Below, in pieces: positions 26,301 through 35,761 of a stretch of 64,000 nucleotides of DNA. Numbering within the stretch: position 1 is the first letter of the stretch; the number at the start of each line of letters is the position of its first letter. This DNA is from an uncultured Roseobacter sp. Lineage in GTDB: Bacteria; Pseudomonadota; Alphaproteobacteria; Rhodobacterales; Rhodobacteraceae. Position numbers and translations under genes: made by a program. The notes under the pieces are model-generated. The model was not told the DNA's origin and did not search any database. It saw only the letters and a program-made list of their open reading frames with translations. The stretch is from contig NZ_CANLKW010000002.1 in NCBI RefSeq assembly GCF_947491795.1, positions 484,001 to 548,000 on the forward strand. Reading direction: 5' to 3'.

Positions 26301-27841
26301 CGCCGCACCACGATATCTATTCCATCGAGGACCTGGCGCAGCTGATCTATGACCTCAAGCAGATCAACCCGCGCTGTAAGGTGACGGTGAAACTCGTGGC
26401 CTCCTCCGGTGTTGGCACGATTGCGGCAGGTGTGGCCAAGGCCAAGGCGGATATCATCCTGATTTCCGGCCACAACGGCGGCACGGGTGCATCGCCCGCC
26501 ACATCGATCAAATACGCGGGCCTGCCCTGGGAAATGGGGCTGACCGAAGCGCACCAGGTTCTGTCGATGAACAACCTGCGTGAACGGGTCACCCTGCGTA
26601 CGGACGGTGGTCTGCGTACAGGCCGGGACATTGTCATGGCCGCGATGCTGGGGGCCGAGGAATACGGTATCGGCACTGCCGCCCTGATCGCGATGGGCTG
26701 TATCATGGTGCGCCAGTGCCAGTCGAACACCTGCCCGGTTGGGGTCTGTACCCAGGACGAATCCTTACGCGAAAAGTTCACCGGCAATGCGGACAAGGTC
26801 GTAAACCTGATCACCTTTTACGCCACCGAAGTCCGCGAAATTCTGGCCGGGATCGGGGCGCGCAGCCTGGATGACGTGATCGGGCGTGCGGATCTGCTGA
26901 CCCAGGTCAGCCGGGGATCGGCGCATCTGGATGATCTGGATCTCAATCCGCTGCTGATCACCGTCGATGGCGCGGCAGACATTGTGTATAACCGCGACAA
27001 GGACCGCAACGCAGTGCCCGATACGCTGGACAGCCAGATTGTGCGCGACGGCAGACGGTTCCTGGAAGAGGGCGAAAAGATGCAGCTCAGCTATGCGGTG
27101 CAGAACACGCACCGGACGGTGGGCACGCGCACGTCGAGCCATATCGTCAAACGGTTCGGCATGCGCAACACGCTGCAGCCGGATCACCTGACGGTGAAGC
27201 TGTCGGGCTCTGCCGGTCAGTCGCTGGGGGCCTTTGCCGCCCCGGGTCTGAAACTGGAAGTGTCCGGTGACGCCAACGACTATGTGGGCAAGGGCCTGTC
27301 GGGGGGCATGATCGTTGTGCGCCCGCCGATGGCATCGCCCATTGTGGCTGCCGAAAACACCATCATCGGCAATACGGTGCTTTATGGGGCGACGGACGGG
27401 TATCTTTTTGCCGCCGGTCGCGCGGGCGAACGTTTTGCCGTGCGGAATTCGGGCGCAAAGGTCGTGATCGAAGGCTGTGGCTCCAACGGGTGTGAATATA
27501 TGACCGGCGGTGTCGCGGTGATCCTGGGCGATATCGGTGCCAATTTCGGCGCGGGGATGACCGGTGGCATGGCCTATCTTTATGATCCCGAAGGCAAGGC
27601 ACCGCTGCTGATGAACATGGAAACGCTGGTGACCTGTCCCGTGACGGTCGATCACTGGCTGAGCGAGCTGGAAGAGCTGCTGGAGATGCATCTGGAGGAA
27701 ACCGGCAGCCGTCGTGTGGCCGATATTCTGCAGCACTGGGACAGCGAAAAGCACCATTTCCTGCAGATCTGTCCGAAAGAGATGCTGGAGCATCTGCCCG
27801 CTCCGCTGGGCATTGAGAAAACGGCTGTGCCCGCCGAGTAA
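23309..27841 (+). CDS. gltB: Glutamate synthase large subunit GltB
   Basis: GltB takes ammonia from glutamine and makes glutamate from 2-oxoglutarate. The 1510-residue protein is of normal length. A short propeptide ends at the catalytic Cys34 (HSSCGVGLV), the nucleophile of the class II glutamine amidotransferase domain (about 34-430). The central and FMN-binding synthase domains follow, with GGEDPAHF, GAKPGEGGQLPG, ISPPPHHDIYSIEDLAQLI, SGHNGGTGASP and the 3Fe-4S cysteines in CIMVRQCQSNTCPVGVC. A C-terminal beta-helix repeat (GLSGGMIVVRPP, GGVAVILGDIGANFGAGMTGG) closes the protein. It is coupled to the upstream GFA gene by ATGA. Confidence 0.98.
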   Translation: MTVYDEAWVAQEETKRAFMAEHGLYSEGEEHSSCGVGLVVSIDGKKSRSVVENGIKALKAIWHRGAVDADGKTGDGAGIHVQIPVEFFYDQVRRTGHSPREDELIAVGQVFLPRTDFGAQETCRTIVETEVLRMGYYIYGWRHVPVDISCLGEKANATRPEIEQILISNTKGVDEDTFERELYVIRRRIEKAALAAQVPTLYIASMSCRSIIYKGMMLAEQVAEFYPDLMDERFESAFAIYHQRYSTNTFPQWWLAQPFRMLAHNGEINTLRGNLNWMKSHEIRMASGAFGEMAEDIKPIVPAGSSDSAALDAVFEVLVRAGRNAPMAKTMLVPESWSKQAVELPQTWRDMYSYCNSVMEPWDGPAALAMTDGRWVCAGLDRNGLRPMRYVVTNDNMLIAGSETGMVPLDEARVVEKGALGPGQLLAVDMKEGGLFHDTAIKNRLAASQPFGDWVGKIKDLDSQLGGITEKAIFTGDALRRRQVAAGYSIEELEQILAPMAEDAKEALASMGDDTPSAVLSGKYRPLSHFFRQNFSQVTNPPIDSLREFRVMSLKTRFGNLKNVLDEDSSQTEILTLDSPFVGNAQFQALTEHFNADLVQIDCSFEPGTGNLSKGLERIRREAEDAVRSGAGHLVLTDQQSGEGLVAMPMILATSAVHSHLTRKGLRTFTSLNVRSAECVDPHYFAVLIGCGATTVNAYLAEDSLADRIERGLLDVNLTTAVARYRNAIDQGLLKIMAKMGISVISSYRGGLNFEAVGLSRAMCAEYFPGMTSRISGIGVSGIQRKAEEVHAKGWAEVSSVLPIGGFYKARKSGETHAWEATSMHMMQMACNRASYEMWKQYSAKMQSNPPIHLRDLLDIKPMGNPVPIEEVESITSIRKRFVTPGMSLGALSPEAHKTLNVAMNRIGAKSDSGEGGEDPAHFVPEANGDNPSAKIKQVASGRFGVTAEYLNQCEELEIKVAQGAKPGEGGQLPGMKVTDLIARLRHSTKGVTLISPPPHHDIYSIEDLAQLIYDLKQINPRCKVTVKLVASSGVGTIAAGVAKAKADIILISGHNGGTGASPATSIKYAGLPWEMGLTEAHQVLSMNNLRERVTLRTDGGLRTGRDIVMAAMLGAEEYGIGTAALIAMGCIMVRQCQSNTCPVGVCTQDESLREKFTGNADKVVNLITFYATEVREILAGIGARSLDDVIGRADLLTQVSRGSAHLDDLDLNPLLITVDGAADIVYNRDKDRNAVPDTLDSQIVRDGRRFLEEGEKMQLSYAVQNTHRTVGTRTSSHIVKRFGMRNTLQPDHLTVKLSGSAGQSLGAFAAPGLKLEVSGDANDYVGKGLSGGMIVVRPPMASPIVAAENTIIGNTVLYGATDGYLFAAGRAGERFAVRNSGAKVVIEGCGSNGCEYMTGGVAVILGDIGANFGAGMTGGMAYLYDPEGKAPLLMNMETLVTCPVTVDHWLSELEELLEMHLEETGSRRVADILQHWDSEKHHFLQICPKEMLEHLPAPLGIEKTAVPAE

Positions 27842-27859
27842 CAGCGCGGTTCACAAGCT

Positions 27860-27889
27860 GCCATGGCCCGCCTATACCCGGGCCATGGC
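27860..27889 (+). promoter_or_regulatory. Perfect 11-base-arm hairpin covering the mtgA start codon
   Basis: Arms GCCATGGCCCG (27860-27870) and CGGGCCATGGC (27879-27889) are perfectly complementary around an 8-base loop. The second arm contains the mtgA ATG (27885) and the first arm contains another ATG (27862) that opens an 11-codon frame ending at TAA 27897, across the mtgA start. The structure begins 18 bases after the gltB stop. It should hinder ribosome access to mtgA unless opened; no T-tract follows, so it is a poor terminator. Confidence 0.6.
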
Positions 27890-28613
27890 AAAACGTAAGA
27901 CGACGCGTTCACGCAAAAAGAAACAGGTATCGGCGCCGCAGCTTTTTCTGCGCACGCTGCGCCGTTGGGTCCTGCGCGGGGTTCTGGCCCTTGTGGTGCT
28001 GGTTCTGGCGGGCGTCGGCCTTGGGGTGGTGATCAACCCCTGGAGCACGCCTTATATGTTTGCAGAAAGCCGCCGGCTGGGTGGTGTGGAATACGACTGG
28101 GTGCCGGTTGATGCGGTCGCCCCGGTGATGGCCCGGGCCGTTGTCGCGGCAGAGGATGCGAATTTCTGCCTGCACTGGGGGTTCGACGTCGCGGCGATCC
28201 GCACTGCGATCGAGGAGGGCGGCACCCGGGGTGCCTCGACCATCAGCCAGCAGACCGTGAAGAACGTCTACCTGTGGCATGGCCGCAATTACACCCGCAA
28301 GGCGCTGGAGGCGCTGATGACGCCGCTGCTGGAACTGATGTGGTCCAAGCGGCGGATCATCGAGGTTTATCTGAACGTGGCAGAGTTCGACACGGGCGTT
28401 TTTGGCGTGAAAGCTGCTGCACAGCATTATTTTGGCGTGAGCCCGGCGCAGTTGACGGATCTGCAGGCCGCACGGCTGGCAGCCATCCTGCCCGACCCCA
28501 AGGGGCGTTCGGCGTCGCGCCCGTCGGATTTTGTGCGTAAACGCACCCGCGCCATCCTGTCCGGGGCGGCGACAATTGGCAAAGACGGGCGTTCAGACTG
28601 TTTCGAGAGTTGA
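27885..28613 (+). CDS. mtgA: Monofunctional peptidoglycan transglycosylase MtgA
   Basis: MtgA polymerises lipid II into glycan strands at the inner membrane. Start ATG 27885 (MAKRKTTRSRKKKQ) gives 242 residues; upstream frame lies inside gltB. A very basic N-terminus leads to one transmembrane helix (about 30-52), then the GT51 domain with AEDANFCLHWGFDVAAI (catalytic Glu), GASTISQQTVKNVYLWHGRNYTRKALEA, and LMWSKRRIIEVYLNVAEFDTGVFGVKAAAQHYF. Its start codon lies in a strong hairpin. The stop overlaps a TTG but the next gene probably starts later, at 28670. Confidence 0.95.
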   Translation: MAKRKTTRSRKKKQVSAPQLFLRTLRRWVLRGVLALVVLVLAGVGLGVVINPWSTPYMFAESRRLGGVEYDWVPVDAVAPVMARAVVAAEDANFCLHWGFDVAAIRTAIEEGGTRGASTISQQTVKNVYLWHGRNYTRKALEALMTPLLELMWSKRRIIEVYLNVAEFDTGVFGVKAAAQHYFGVSPAQLTDLQAARLAAILPDPKGRSASRPSDFVRKRTRAILSGAATIGKDGRSDCFES

Positions 28614-28669
28614 AACCAGGCGATCAACCGGGCATTGAGGAGGGAACTTCTGAACTCCGGGATATCCGC

Positions 28670-29335
28670 ATGGCGCGACTGTTTCACGTCCCCCTTTCTC
28701 CGTTCTGCCGCAAGGTCCGGCTCAGCCTTGCCGAGAAAAAGATCGAGGTGGAGCTGGTTGAGGAAAAATACTGGGAGCAGGATGCGGATTTCATGCGCCG
28801 CAATCCTGCCGGTAAAGTGCCCGTGCTGCGCATCGACGGCATCATGATGGCCGAAAGCGCTGCGATCTGTGAGTACGTCGAAGAGACGCGTCCTGATCCT
28901 GCCCTGATGCCCAAAGACCCTGTTGCGCGGCAGGAAGTACGCCGTCTGGTGGGCTGGTTTGACGACAAGTTCCACCATGAGGTCACGTCAAAGCTGCTCT
29001 ATGAGCGGGTCAATAAAAAGGTCATGGGGCAGGGGTACCCTGACAGCGGCAACGTCAAGGCGGGTGCCAGAGCGATCAAGTATCACCTCGACTATATGAC
29101 CTGGCTGCTGGACCACCGCCGCTGGCTGGCGGGTGATGTGATGACCCTGGCGGATTTCGCGGCGGCGGCCCATATGAGTGCGCTGGATTATATCTCGGAT
29201 GTGGACTGGAACCGCTCGGAGGTGGTGCGGGACTGGTACGCCAAGATCAAGTCCCGCCCCGCGTTCCGATCCATTCTTGCAGACCAGGTGCCCGGGTTTC
29301 CGCCACCGCGTCACTATAATGATCTGGATTTCTGA
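28670..29335 (+). CDS. Glutathione S-transferase family protein
   Basis: The 221-residue cytosolic protein has an N-terminal thioredoxin-fold domain (ARLFHVPLSPFCRKVRLSLAEKKIEVELVE; a Ser-Pro-Phe-Cys motif stands where the active residue lies) with PAGKVPVLRIDGIMMAESAAICEYVEE, and an all-helical C-terminal domain (about 85-215) with WLAGDVMTLADFAAAAH. Substrate cannot be told. The start at ATG 28670 is chosen by homology; a strong GGAGGG at 28639 lies 26 bases upstream, too far to be its RBS, so a non-ATG start closer to it is possible. Confidence 0.88.
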   Translation: MARLFHVPLSPFCRKVRLSLAEKKIEVELVEEKYWEQDADFMRRNPAGKVPVLRIDGIMMAESAAICEYVEETRPDPALMPKDPVARQEVRRLVGWFDDKFHHEVTSKLLYERVNKKVMGQGYPDSGNVKAGARAIKYHLDYMTWLLDHRRWLAGDVMTLADFAAAAHMSALDYISDVDWNRSEVVRDWYAKIKSRPAFRSILADQVPGFPPPRHYNDLDF

Positions 29336-29339
29336 GATC

Positions 29340-29395
29340 ATCGCGCCGGGGGCTGCCTGCCCCCGGACCCCCGGGGATACTTACGGCCAGACGAT
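29340..29395. repeat. GC-rich extragenic element with hairpin, Rhodobacterales type
   Basis: CGGGGGCTGCCTGCCCCCG forms a stem-loop, followed by GACCCCCGGGGATACTTACGGCCAGA. The ending (GGGGATA-TT-GGCCAGA) matches an intergenic sequence common in Roseobacter-group genomes and recurs in part at 48.8 kb. It fills the gap between the glutathione transferase gene and queG and may end transcription. Confidence 0.5.
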
Positions 29396-29398
29396 GCC

Positions 29399-30433
29399 AT
29401 GTCCGGGTTGAAAGAACGGATCCTGGCGCAGGCGGTGGCCGAAGGGTTTACCTCTGCCGGTGTCTGCCAGCCTGACGCTGTGCCGCAGGTACCTGAACGG
29501 CTGGCTGCTTTTCTGGAGGCGGGGTATCATGGTCAGATGTCCTGGATGGCCGAGCGCGTGCACTGGCGGGGCAGTCCCGCGGTGCTCTGGCCTGATGCGC
29601 GAAGCGTTGTGATGCTTGCAGAGAGTTACACGCCGGAACATGACCCGCTGGCGGTGCTCGATATGCCCGATCGGGGGGCGGTTTCCGTCTATGCCCAGGG
29701 GCGTGATTATCACGACGTTGTCAAAAAGAGGCTGAAACGTCTGGCGCGCTGGATGGTTGCGGAAACCGGCTGTGAGGTTAAGGTTTTTGTGGATACGGCC
29801 CCTGTTCCGGAAAAGGCGCTGGCAGCGGCAGCGGGTCTGGGGTGGCAGGGCAAACACACCAACCTTGTCAGCCGTGACTGGGGCAACTGGGCGTTTCTGG
29901 GCGCTGTTTTCACGACGCTGGAGCTGGTGCCGGACCCTGCGGAAGAAGATCACTGCGGGAGCTGTCGTGCCTGTCTGGACATCTGTCCGACGGATGCTTT
30001 TCCTGCGCCTTACAGGCTGGATGCGCGGCGGTGCATTTCCTATCTGACCATCGAGCACAAAGGGCCGGTGCCTGAGGATCTGCGCGCGGCCATGGGCAAC
30101 CGTATTTACGGCTGTGACGATTGTCTGGCGGTCTGTCCCTGGAACAAATTTGCGGTTGCCGCCCGTGACATGCGTCTGCTGGGAGATGGCGGGTTGCGCG
30201 CGCCGGAACTGTCAGACCTGGCGGCTCTGTCGGATGCGGCGTTCCGGCAGCGGTTTTCCGGCTCGGCGGTCAAGCGCATTGGCCGGGACAGGTTTGTGCG
30301 CAATGTTCTGTATGCCATTGGAAATTCGGGCGAGAAAGCCCTGTTGCCTGCAGCGCAGGGTCTTTGTGATGATCCCGATCGGGCGGTCGCGGATGCGGCG
30401 CGCTGGGCGGTGACGCAATTGAACGACGGCTGA
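29399..30433 (+). CDS. queG: Epoxyqueuosine reductase QueG
   Basis: QueG performs the last step of queuosine synthesis in tRNA, reducing epoxyqueuosine with cobalamin and two 4Fe-4S clusters. The 344-residue protein has an N-terminal domain with SAGVCQPD and [21 protein letters not shown] sequence, [19 protein letters not shown], the cluster cysteines [16 protein letters not shown] and [14 protein letters not shown], and a C-terminal HEAT-like part with [16 protein letters not shown]. The length is slightly short of the E. coli enzyme but all ligands are present. Confidence 0.95.
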   Translation: MSGLKERILAQAVAEGFTSAGVCQPDAVPQVPERLAAFLEAGYHGQMSWMAERVHWRGSPAVLWPDARSVVMLAESYTPEHDPLAVLDMPDRGAVSVYAQGRDYHDVVKKRLKRLARWMVAETGCEVKVFVDTAPVPEKALAAAAGLGWQGKHTNLVSRDWGNWAFLGAVFTTLELVPDPAEEDHCGSCRACLDICPTDAFPAPYRLDARRCISYLTIEHKGPVPEDLRAAMGNRIYGCDDCLAVCPWNKFAVAARDMRLLGDGGLRAPELSDLAALSDAAFRQRFSGSAVKRIGRDRFVRNVLYAIGNSGEKALLPAAQGLCDDPDRAVADAARWAVTQLNDG

Positions 30434-30496
30434 CGTGTTCTGACGGGAAAACGGGTCGCGGGACGTTAAAGCTTCGCCGGAAACAGGAGTAACGAT

Positions 30497-32536
30497 ATGG
30501 CGGTTTTGCTCGGGGTTGATACCGGTGGCACCTATACCGATGCGGTTCTGATCGGAGAGGATCAGAGTGTGCTGGCCTCGGCCAAGGCACTGACAACCCG
30601 CGGGGATCTGGCCATCGGAGTTGGTGGCGCCGTGCGTGAGGTTCTTGCGGCAGCCAGCGTTGCGCCGGGTGACATTGCGATGGCGTCGCTGTCGACGACA
30701 TTGGCCACGAACGCATTGGTTGAAGGCCAGGGCGGACGCGCGGCCCTGGTGTTTATCGGTTTTGCCAAACAGGATCTGGACGCCCATGGTCTGCGGGACG
30801 CGCTGCGGGGCGATCCGGTGCTGATCTGTGCAGGGGGTCACGATCACGCCGGATCTGAAACCGTGGCGCTGGATGAGGATGCACTTGGGGCGTTTGTGAA
30901 GGCGCAGGGCCCGCATGTCAGCGGGTTTGCCGTGGCGTCCCGGTTTGCGACCCGCAATCCGGCGCATGAGCAGCGTGCTGTGGCTCTGATCCGGGAGCGG
31001 ACCGGGCGGCCTGTTTCAGCGTCGCACCAGCTGTCTGCAAAGCTGAACGGGCCGAAACGGGCGCTGACGGCCTTGCTGAACGCGCGGCTCATCGGGATGA
31101 TCGAGGGGCTGATCGGGCGGGCGGAAACAGTGCTGTCCGAGATTGGCATCACCGCGCCGATGATGGTCGTGCGGGGGGACGGGGCGCTGATCTCGGCCGC
31201 CCAGGCCCGGGAAAAACCGATTGAGACCATTCTGAGCGGTCCGGCGGCATCGATTGTAGGCGCGCGCTGGCTGACCGGCGCGACGGATGCGATGGTCAGC
31301 GACATTGGCGGGACGACCACCGATATCGCATTGTTGCGGCAGGGCCAGCCCGCCATTGATCCGGCGGGGGCCCGGGTCGGCAGCTACCGCACGATGGTCG
31401 AGGCTGTGGCCATGCGCACCACTGGCCTTGGCGGCGACAGTGAGATTACGCTGCAGAGCGAGGGGTTGCAGGGGGGTGTCTTTTTGGGGCCGCGGCGCGT
31501 TTTGCCGGTCTCGCTGGCGGCCCGGATCGCGCCGGAGGTTGTGCATTCCAGCCTGGACCAGCAGCTGCGCAGCGCGGTGCCCGGAGAGTTTGATGCCCGG
31601 TTTATTCGCGCGGTCGAAGGCCAGAACACCGAAGGGCTGGGCAGCCGCGAGACGGATTTGCTGGAGCGGATCGGGCCGGAGATTCAACCGCTGGGGTCGG
31701 TGATCCGGATGCGCATTGAGCATGAGGTGCTGCGGCGGCTGGTGGGGCGCGGGCTGGTGCAGCTGGCCGGGCCAACGCCGTCGGATGCGAGCCATGTGGT
31801 GGGGGGGCTGGACGCCTGGGACGGGTCTGCGGCGGAAAAGGCGATGCAGCTGCTGGCACGGCGGCGGGCCGGTTCGGGCTCTGTTTTTGCGGCATCCGCG
31901 CAGGACATGGCGCAGATGGTCATCGGGCAGCTGACCGCACAGACGGGTATTGCGCTGTTGGAGGCGGGTTTTGCAGAAGAGGGCGGTGCGCTGGCGGCAG
32001 AGCCGGAAGCCATGGCGCGGCATGTTCTGATGCAGAAGGGGTTGCGGGGCCACCGGAATATGGTCCGGCTGGATACGGGGCTGAACCTGCCGGTTATTGG
32101 GCTGGGCGCGTCGGCGGCAGCATATTATCCGGCGGTGGGTACGTTGGTTGGAACCGAAATGGTGTTGCCCCGGCACGGTGACGTGGCCAATGCCATCGGC
32201 GCGGTCGTTGGGCGGATCAGGATGCGCGAGACCGGGACGGTGAGTGCGGCGGGCGAGGGGCTTTTCCGGGTGCATGATGCAGGCGGGCCACGCGATTTTA
32301 CCGATCAGACCGCAGCGCTTGCCGCGCTGGAGGCCACCCTGAGCGCGCGCGCCGTTGAAAAGGCGCAGCGCGCCGGTGCCGCAGACACCCATACTCAGGT
32401 GTTTCAGGACGTGAAAACCGCGTCGGTCGAGGGCCGCAGCGTTTTTGTCGAGGCCACGGTCACCGTGGAGGCGACCGGCCGGCCTGGCGTGGCGTCACCG
32501 GCGGCCCGTCAGGAGGCGAGCCGCGTCGGGGGCTGA
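30497..32536 (+). CDS. Hydantoinase/oxoprolinase family protein (HyuA-type)
   Basis: The 679-residue protein starts at ATG 30497 with ACAGGAG upstream. It has the ATP-binding ASKHA-like N-terminus [17 protein letters not shown], the hydantoinase A region with [51 protein letters not shown], and [14 protein letters not shown], and a C-terminal part with [14 protein letters not shown]. The family comprises ATP-dependent hydrolases of cyclic amides such as 5-oxoproline and hydantoins. HyuB-type partners are not adjacent, so the substrate is open. Its end overlaps the opposite-strand chemoreceptor gene by 28 bases. Confidence 0.88.
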   Translation: MAVLLGVDTGGTYTDAVLIGEDQSVLASAKALTTRGDLAIGVGGAVREVLAAASVAPGDIAMASLSTTLATNALVEGQGGRAALVFIGFAKQDLDAHGLRDALRGDPVLICAGGHDHAGSETVALDEDALGAFVKAQGPHVSGFAVASRFATRNPAHEQRAVALIRERTGRPVSASHQLSAKLNGPKRALTALLNARLIGMIEGLIGRAETVLSEIGITAPMMVVRGDGALISAAQAREKPIETILSGPAASIVGARWLTGATDAMVSDIGGTTTDIALLRQGQPAIDPAGARVGSYRTMVEAVAMRTTGLGGDSEITLQSEGLQGGVFLGPRRVLPVSLAARIAPEVVHSSLDQQLRSAVPGEFDARFIRAVEGQNTEGLGSRETDLLERIGPEIQPLGSVIRMRIEHEVLRRLVGRGLVQLAGPTPSDASHVVGGLDAWDGSAAEKAMQLLARRRAGSGSVFAASAQDMAQMVIGQLTAQTGIALLEAGFAEEGGALAAEPEAMARHVLMQKGLRGHRNMVRLDTGLNLPVIGLGASAAAYYPAVGTLVGTEMVLPRHGDVANAIGAVVGRIRMRETGTVSAAGEGLFRVHDAGGPRDFTDQTAALAALEATLSARAVEKAQRAGAADTHTQVFQDVKTASVEGRSVFVEATVTVEATGRPGVASPAARQEASRVGG

Positions 32537-34581
32537 GCCCTGTCTGCGCTGTCATCGCCAGTCTGGAACGATGACGTCAGTTGCCCCAGCGAAGAGACCT
32601 CGCCGACCAGCAGCTGCGTGGCGGCATTTGTTTCCTCGAACATGGCCGCGTTTTTCTGGGTCACACTGTCCAGGTCGCTGATGGCGGTTGTGATCTCTGA
32701 CAGACCGCCGGACTGTTCGGCAGCGGCAGAGGCCATATTGCCGACCATATCCGAGACTTCGGCCACGTATTTTTCGATTTCGGACAGCGCTTCGCCGGTT
32801 TTGGACACCAGATCGACGCCCTGGCTGACCTGACCGGACGAGGTAGAAATCAACCCGGCAATCTGCGTTGCGGCCTCGGACGAGCGCTGTGCCAGGGCTC
32901 TGACCTCAGAGGCGACAACCGCGAAACCGCGCCCTGCTTCGCCCGCGCGTGCGGCCTCGACCCCGGCGTTGAGCGCCAGCAGATTTGTCTGGAACGCGAT
33001 ATCATCGATAACCGAGGTGATGCTTGAGATTTCCGAGGAGCTTTCGGAAATTGCATCCATCGCAGAGCGTGCCTCCGCCATGATGCTTGTGCCGCTGCCG
33101 GCGCGGGTTTTCGCCTTCTGGACCACAGAGGCGGTGTTCTGCGCAGTGTCAGAGGTAGATTTGACAGAAGCCGACATCTGGGCGATTGCGGCCGCAGTTT
33201 CCTCCAGCGCGGCCGCCTGACTTTCGGTGCGTTTGCTCAGGCTGTCGGACGCATTGGACATTTCGGTCACGCCGGTTCCGATTTCCTCGGTGGCGGCCAC
33301 AACGCTGCTGACGAGCTGCCTCAGGCGCTGTTGAGTGGTGTTGAAGTCCAGACGCAGCTGTTCATATTCCGGCGCCAGTGGCTCGTCGAGTGTGACGCTC
33401 AGGTTACCTGCGGCCAGTTCTTCCAGCCCCTTGCGCAGCTCTGCCACCGCGTGAATGCGCGGGGTGATATCAGAGGCGAACTTCACGACCTTGACCGGTT
33501 CGCCCATTGGTCCGAACACCGGGTTATAGGTTGCATCAATCCAGACGTCAGAGCCGTCCTTGTGTTTGCGCCGGTATTGTCCGGTGTGAAAATTGCCTGA
33601 GCGCAAAACTTCCCAGTGTTTTTTGTACTCGGGATCGTCGGCCTCTCCATCGGGCATAAAGATGCTGTGGTGTTTGCCGACAATCTCTTCGGCGGTATAG
33701 CCCATGGCATTGAGAAAGAGATCATTGGCGCCGCGGATAACACCATCCATGGTGAATTCGATAACTGCCTGCACGCGCGCAATGGCTTTGACCTGATCAG
33801 AGGCCTCTTCGCGCTCGGTGACGTCGGTCGCAATTTTCAGAACACCTGTTTGCACGCCGTTTACATCCAGAACCGGGGAATAGACAGCTTGCAGCCACAT
33901 CGGCCGGTTATCCCGGCCGAACCGCTTGAATACGCCCGACTTCAACTTGCCTGACAGGACATTCTGCCAGTATTCCTCGTGTTTTTCTGTTCCGGAAAAA
34001 TCCTCGTGCAGGAACATTTTCTGCGTTTTGCCCACCACCTCTTCGCGGGAGTATCCGGTCATTTCGAGGAAACGATCATTTGCTTCCAGAATATTGCCTT
34101 CTGTATCAAAGAGGATCTTGGACTGCTCGCGCGAGATGGCATCGTACTGGCTGCGGTAGTGGCGCGCAGCGCATTCGCGCTCTGTTACGTCGCGGCAGAT
34201 TTTGACCATGCAGCTGCCGTTATGATCCTTTTCGCGCAGCGGCAGATATGTCGCCGAGATCCAGAGCGATTTGCCCGAGCCCGTTTTCCGCGCCAGAATA
34301 CTCGTCGCAGAGGTGCCGCGCTGCAACGCGTCCTCAAAGGCTGTGTCGTCCTGCGCTTCGGGTTTGGAGAGGTCGACCAGCTGATCGTGACTGATCCCGA
34401 TCACATCCTCGATTTTGTATTCCATAATTTCGCAAAATTTTTCATTTGCCCGCGTGATGTTGCCGTCACGGTCAAACCAGACCAAGCCGTGATTGGTACT
34501 GAGCGCATCCAGAATGGCATCTGCCACCGGTGCGGAAGTGTCTTCATGGGTATTCCTGCGTCCGAACAGTCTCATGAACAT
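32509..34581 (-). CDS. Soluble methyl-accepting chemotaxis protein with three PAS domains
   Basis: The 690-residue receptor has no transmembrane helix. Three PAS domains are visible: about 20-130 ([21 protein letters not shown]), about 145-255 ([23 protein letters not shown]) and about 265-380 ([22 protein letters not shown]). The signalling domain follows at about 420-665, with the hairpin tip sequence [23 protein letters not shown] domains of this Aer/BdlA-like type often sense redox or flavin-linked signals. The ligand is unknown. A CtrA-like site sits 37-51 bases upstream, linking it to the motility regulon. No CheR-binding pentapeptide is obvious at the C-terminus. Confidence 0.93.
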   Translation of the reverse strand: MFMRLFGRRNTHEDTSAPVADAILDALSTNHGLVWFDRDGNITRANEKFCEIMEYKIEDVIGISHDQLVDLSKPEAQDDTAFEDALQRGTSATSILARKTGSGKSLWISATYLPLREKDHNGSCMVKICRDVTERECAARHYRSQYDAISREQSKILFDTEGNILEANDRFLEMTGYSREEVVGKTQKMFLHEDFSGTEKHEEYWQNVLSGKLKSGVFKRFGRDNRPMWLQAVYSPVLDVNGVQTGVLKIATDVTEREEASDQVKAIARVQAVIEFTMDGVIRGANDLFLNAMGYTAEEIVGKHHSIFMPDGEADDPEYKKHWEVLRSGNFHTGQYRRKHKDGSDVWIDATYNPVFGPMGEPVKVVKFASDITPRIHAVAELRKGLEELAAGNLSVTLDEPLAPEYEQLRLDFNTTQQRLRQLVSSVVAATEEIGTGVTEMSNASDSLSKRTESQAAALEETAAAIAQMSASVKSTSDTAQNTASVVQKAKTRAGSGTSIMAEARSAMDAISESSSEISSITSVIDDIAFQTNLLALNAGVEAARAGEAGRGFAVVASEVRALAQRSSEAATQIAGLISTSSGQVSQGVDLVSKTGEALSEIEKYVAEVSDMVGNMASAAAEQSGGLSEITTAISDLDSVTQKNAAMFEETNAATQLLVGEVSSLGQLTSSFQTGDDSADRAQPPTRLAS

Positions 34582-34617
34582 CTCCTGATGGTTTCAGGCT
34601 GTTTACCGGACAGGAAC

Positions 34618-34632
34618 TTAAAATCTTCTTTA
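34618..34632. promoter_or_regulatory. CtrA-like site upstream of the chemoreceptor gene
   Basis: The plus strand reads TTAA, seven bases (AATCTTC), TTTA, one mismatch from the TTAA-N7-TTAA consensus. It lies 37-51 bases before the chemoreceptor start in the 87-base gap after msrA. The same motif marks three flagellar promoters in this window, which supports joint motility-chemotaxis control. Confidence 0.45.
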
Positions 34633-34668
34633 TTACGGACCAGTTTCCCGGTCCGTAACAGGATCGTA

Positions 34669-35181
34669 TCAGCCCACTTCTGCCGTGCGTTTCGGCAGCA
34701 CCCAGTCGGCGCGGGGAAAGTGACAGGTGTAGCCGTTGGGGATGCGTTCCAGATAGTCCTGATGCTCGGGTTCTGCCTCCCAGAAAGGGCCTGCAGCCTC
34801 AACTTCGGTCACAACTTTGCCGGGCCAGAGGCCCGAGGCCTCTACATCCGCAACCGTCTCCAGCGCCACCTCCTTCTGGGTGTCATCGACATAGTAGATG
34901 GCCGAGCGATAGCTGAGCCCGATGTCGTTGCCCTGGCGGTTCAGTGTTGTGGGATCGTGGATCTGAAAAAACAGCGCCAGCAGATCGCGAAAGGACAGGA
35001 TCGCGGGATCAAAGATGACCTCGATCCCTTCGGCGTGGGTGCCGTGATTGCGGTAGGTGGCATTGGGCACGTCACCGCCGGTATAGCCCACGCGGGTTGC
35101 AATGACGCCGGGGCGTTTGCGGATCAGATCCTGCATGCCCCAGAAACAACCGCCCGCCAGTACTGCGCGTTCATGGCTCAT
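34669..35181 (-). CDS. msrA: Peptide methionine (S)-S-oxide reductase MsrA
   Basis: MsrA repairs the S-form of methionine sulfoxide. The 170-residue protein shows the catalytic motif [18 protein letters not shown], with the active Cys near residue 12, and the conserved [30 protein letters not shown] and [23 protein letters not shown] segments. Its ATG overlaps the msrB stop (ATGA), so the pair is coupled and can repair both stereoisomers. No signal peptide, so it is cytoplasmic. Confidence 0.97.
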   Translation of the reverse strand: MSHERAVLAGGCFWGMQDLIRKRPGVIATRVGYTGGDVPNATYRNHGTHAEGIEVIFDPAILSFRDLLALFFQIHDPTTLNRQGNDIGLSYRSAIYYVDDTQKEVALETVADVEASGLWPGKVVTEVEAAGPFWEAEPEHQDYLERIPNGYTCHFPRADWVLPKRTAEVG

Positions 35182-35627
35182 GCCACATCCTCCACCTGAT
35201 CAATGTAATCGCCGTAGCCTTCGGCAACCATGTCGTCGCGGTGCACAAACCGCAGGCTGGCCGAGTTGATGCAATAGCGCAGACCGCCCCTGTCGCGCGG
35301 ACCATCGGGGAAGACATGCCCAAGATGGCTGTCGCCGTGGGTGGAGCGGACCTCTGTGCGTACCATGCCGAGCGTTGTGTCGCTCAGCTCCTGCACATGG
35401 GCAGGCTCGATCGGTTTGGTAAAGCTGGGCCAGCCGCAGCCGCTTTCATATTTGTCCGCAGAGGCAAACAGCGGCTCGCCGGAGACGATGTCCACATAGA
35501 TGCCAGGCTCTTTGTTTTTCAGAAGTTTGCCGGTGCCGGGACGCTCGGTCCCGTTCTGCTGGGTCACGCGGAACTCTTCCACAGACAGCTTTCGGATGGC
35601 CTCTTCGGTTTTTTCATAACTGGGCAT
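35178..35627 (-). CDS. msrB: Peptide methionine (R)-S-oxide reductase MsrB
   Basis: MsrB repairs the R-form of methionine sulfoxide. Start ATG 35627 ([14 protein letters not shown]) with AAAAGGAG upstream gives 149 residues; the frame extends upstream without similarity. Typical motifs are [42 protein letters not shown], and the catalytic [11 protein letters not shown]. The CxxC zinc pairs seen in many MsrB proteins are absent here (a single Cys lies in SGCGWPSF), so it may be a zinc-free form. Coupled to msrA and divergent from an exported glutathione peroxidase gene. Confidence 0.96.
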   Translation of the reverse strand: MPSYEKTEEAIRKLSVEEFRVTQQNGTERPGTGKLLKNKEPGIYVDIVSGEPLFASADKYESGCGWPSFTKPIEPAHVQELSDTTLGMVRTEVRSTHGDSHLGHVFPDGPRDRGGLRYCINSASLRFVHRDDMVAEGYGDYIDQVEDVA

Positions 35628-35761
35628 GAGATGCTCCTTTTCCTTTGATCTGAAAGATAAGGTCGCGCGCGCCGATGAAAAGAGGAAACTCTGCGACCTC
35701 TGATCACGTGTCTGCGTGTGAACCCGCCCTATATAGTGTTCCAACCCCGGAGGAGAGACCT

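Noticed and set aside
25193..26554. 453-codon open frame opposite gltB
   Set aside because: Shadow of gltB, same reasoning as the frame at 23270.
27841..27889. Intrinsic terminator of gltB
   Set aside because: The hairpin is strong but no T-tract follows and it covers the mtgA start codon, so translational control is more likely.
31016..32392. 458-codon open frame opposite the hydantoinase-family gene
   Set aside because: Shadow frame; low-complexity Arg/Pro/Gln sequence.
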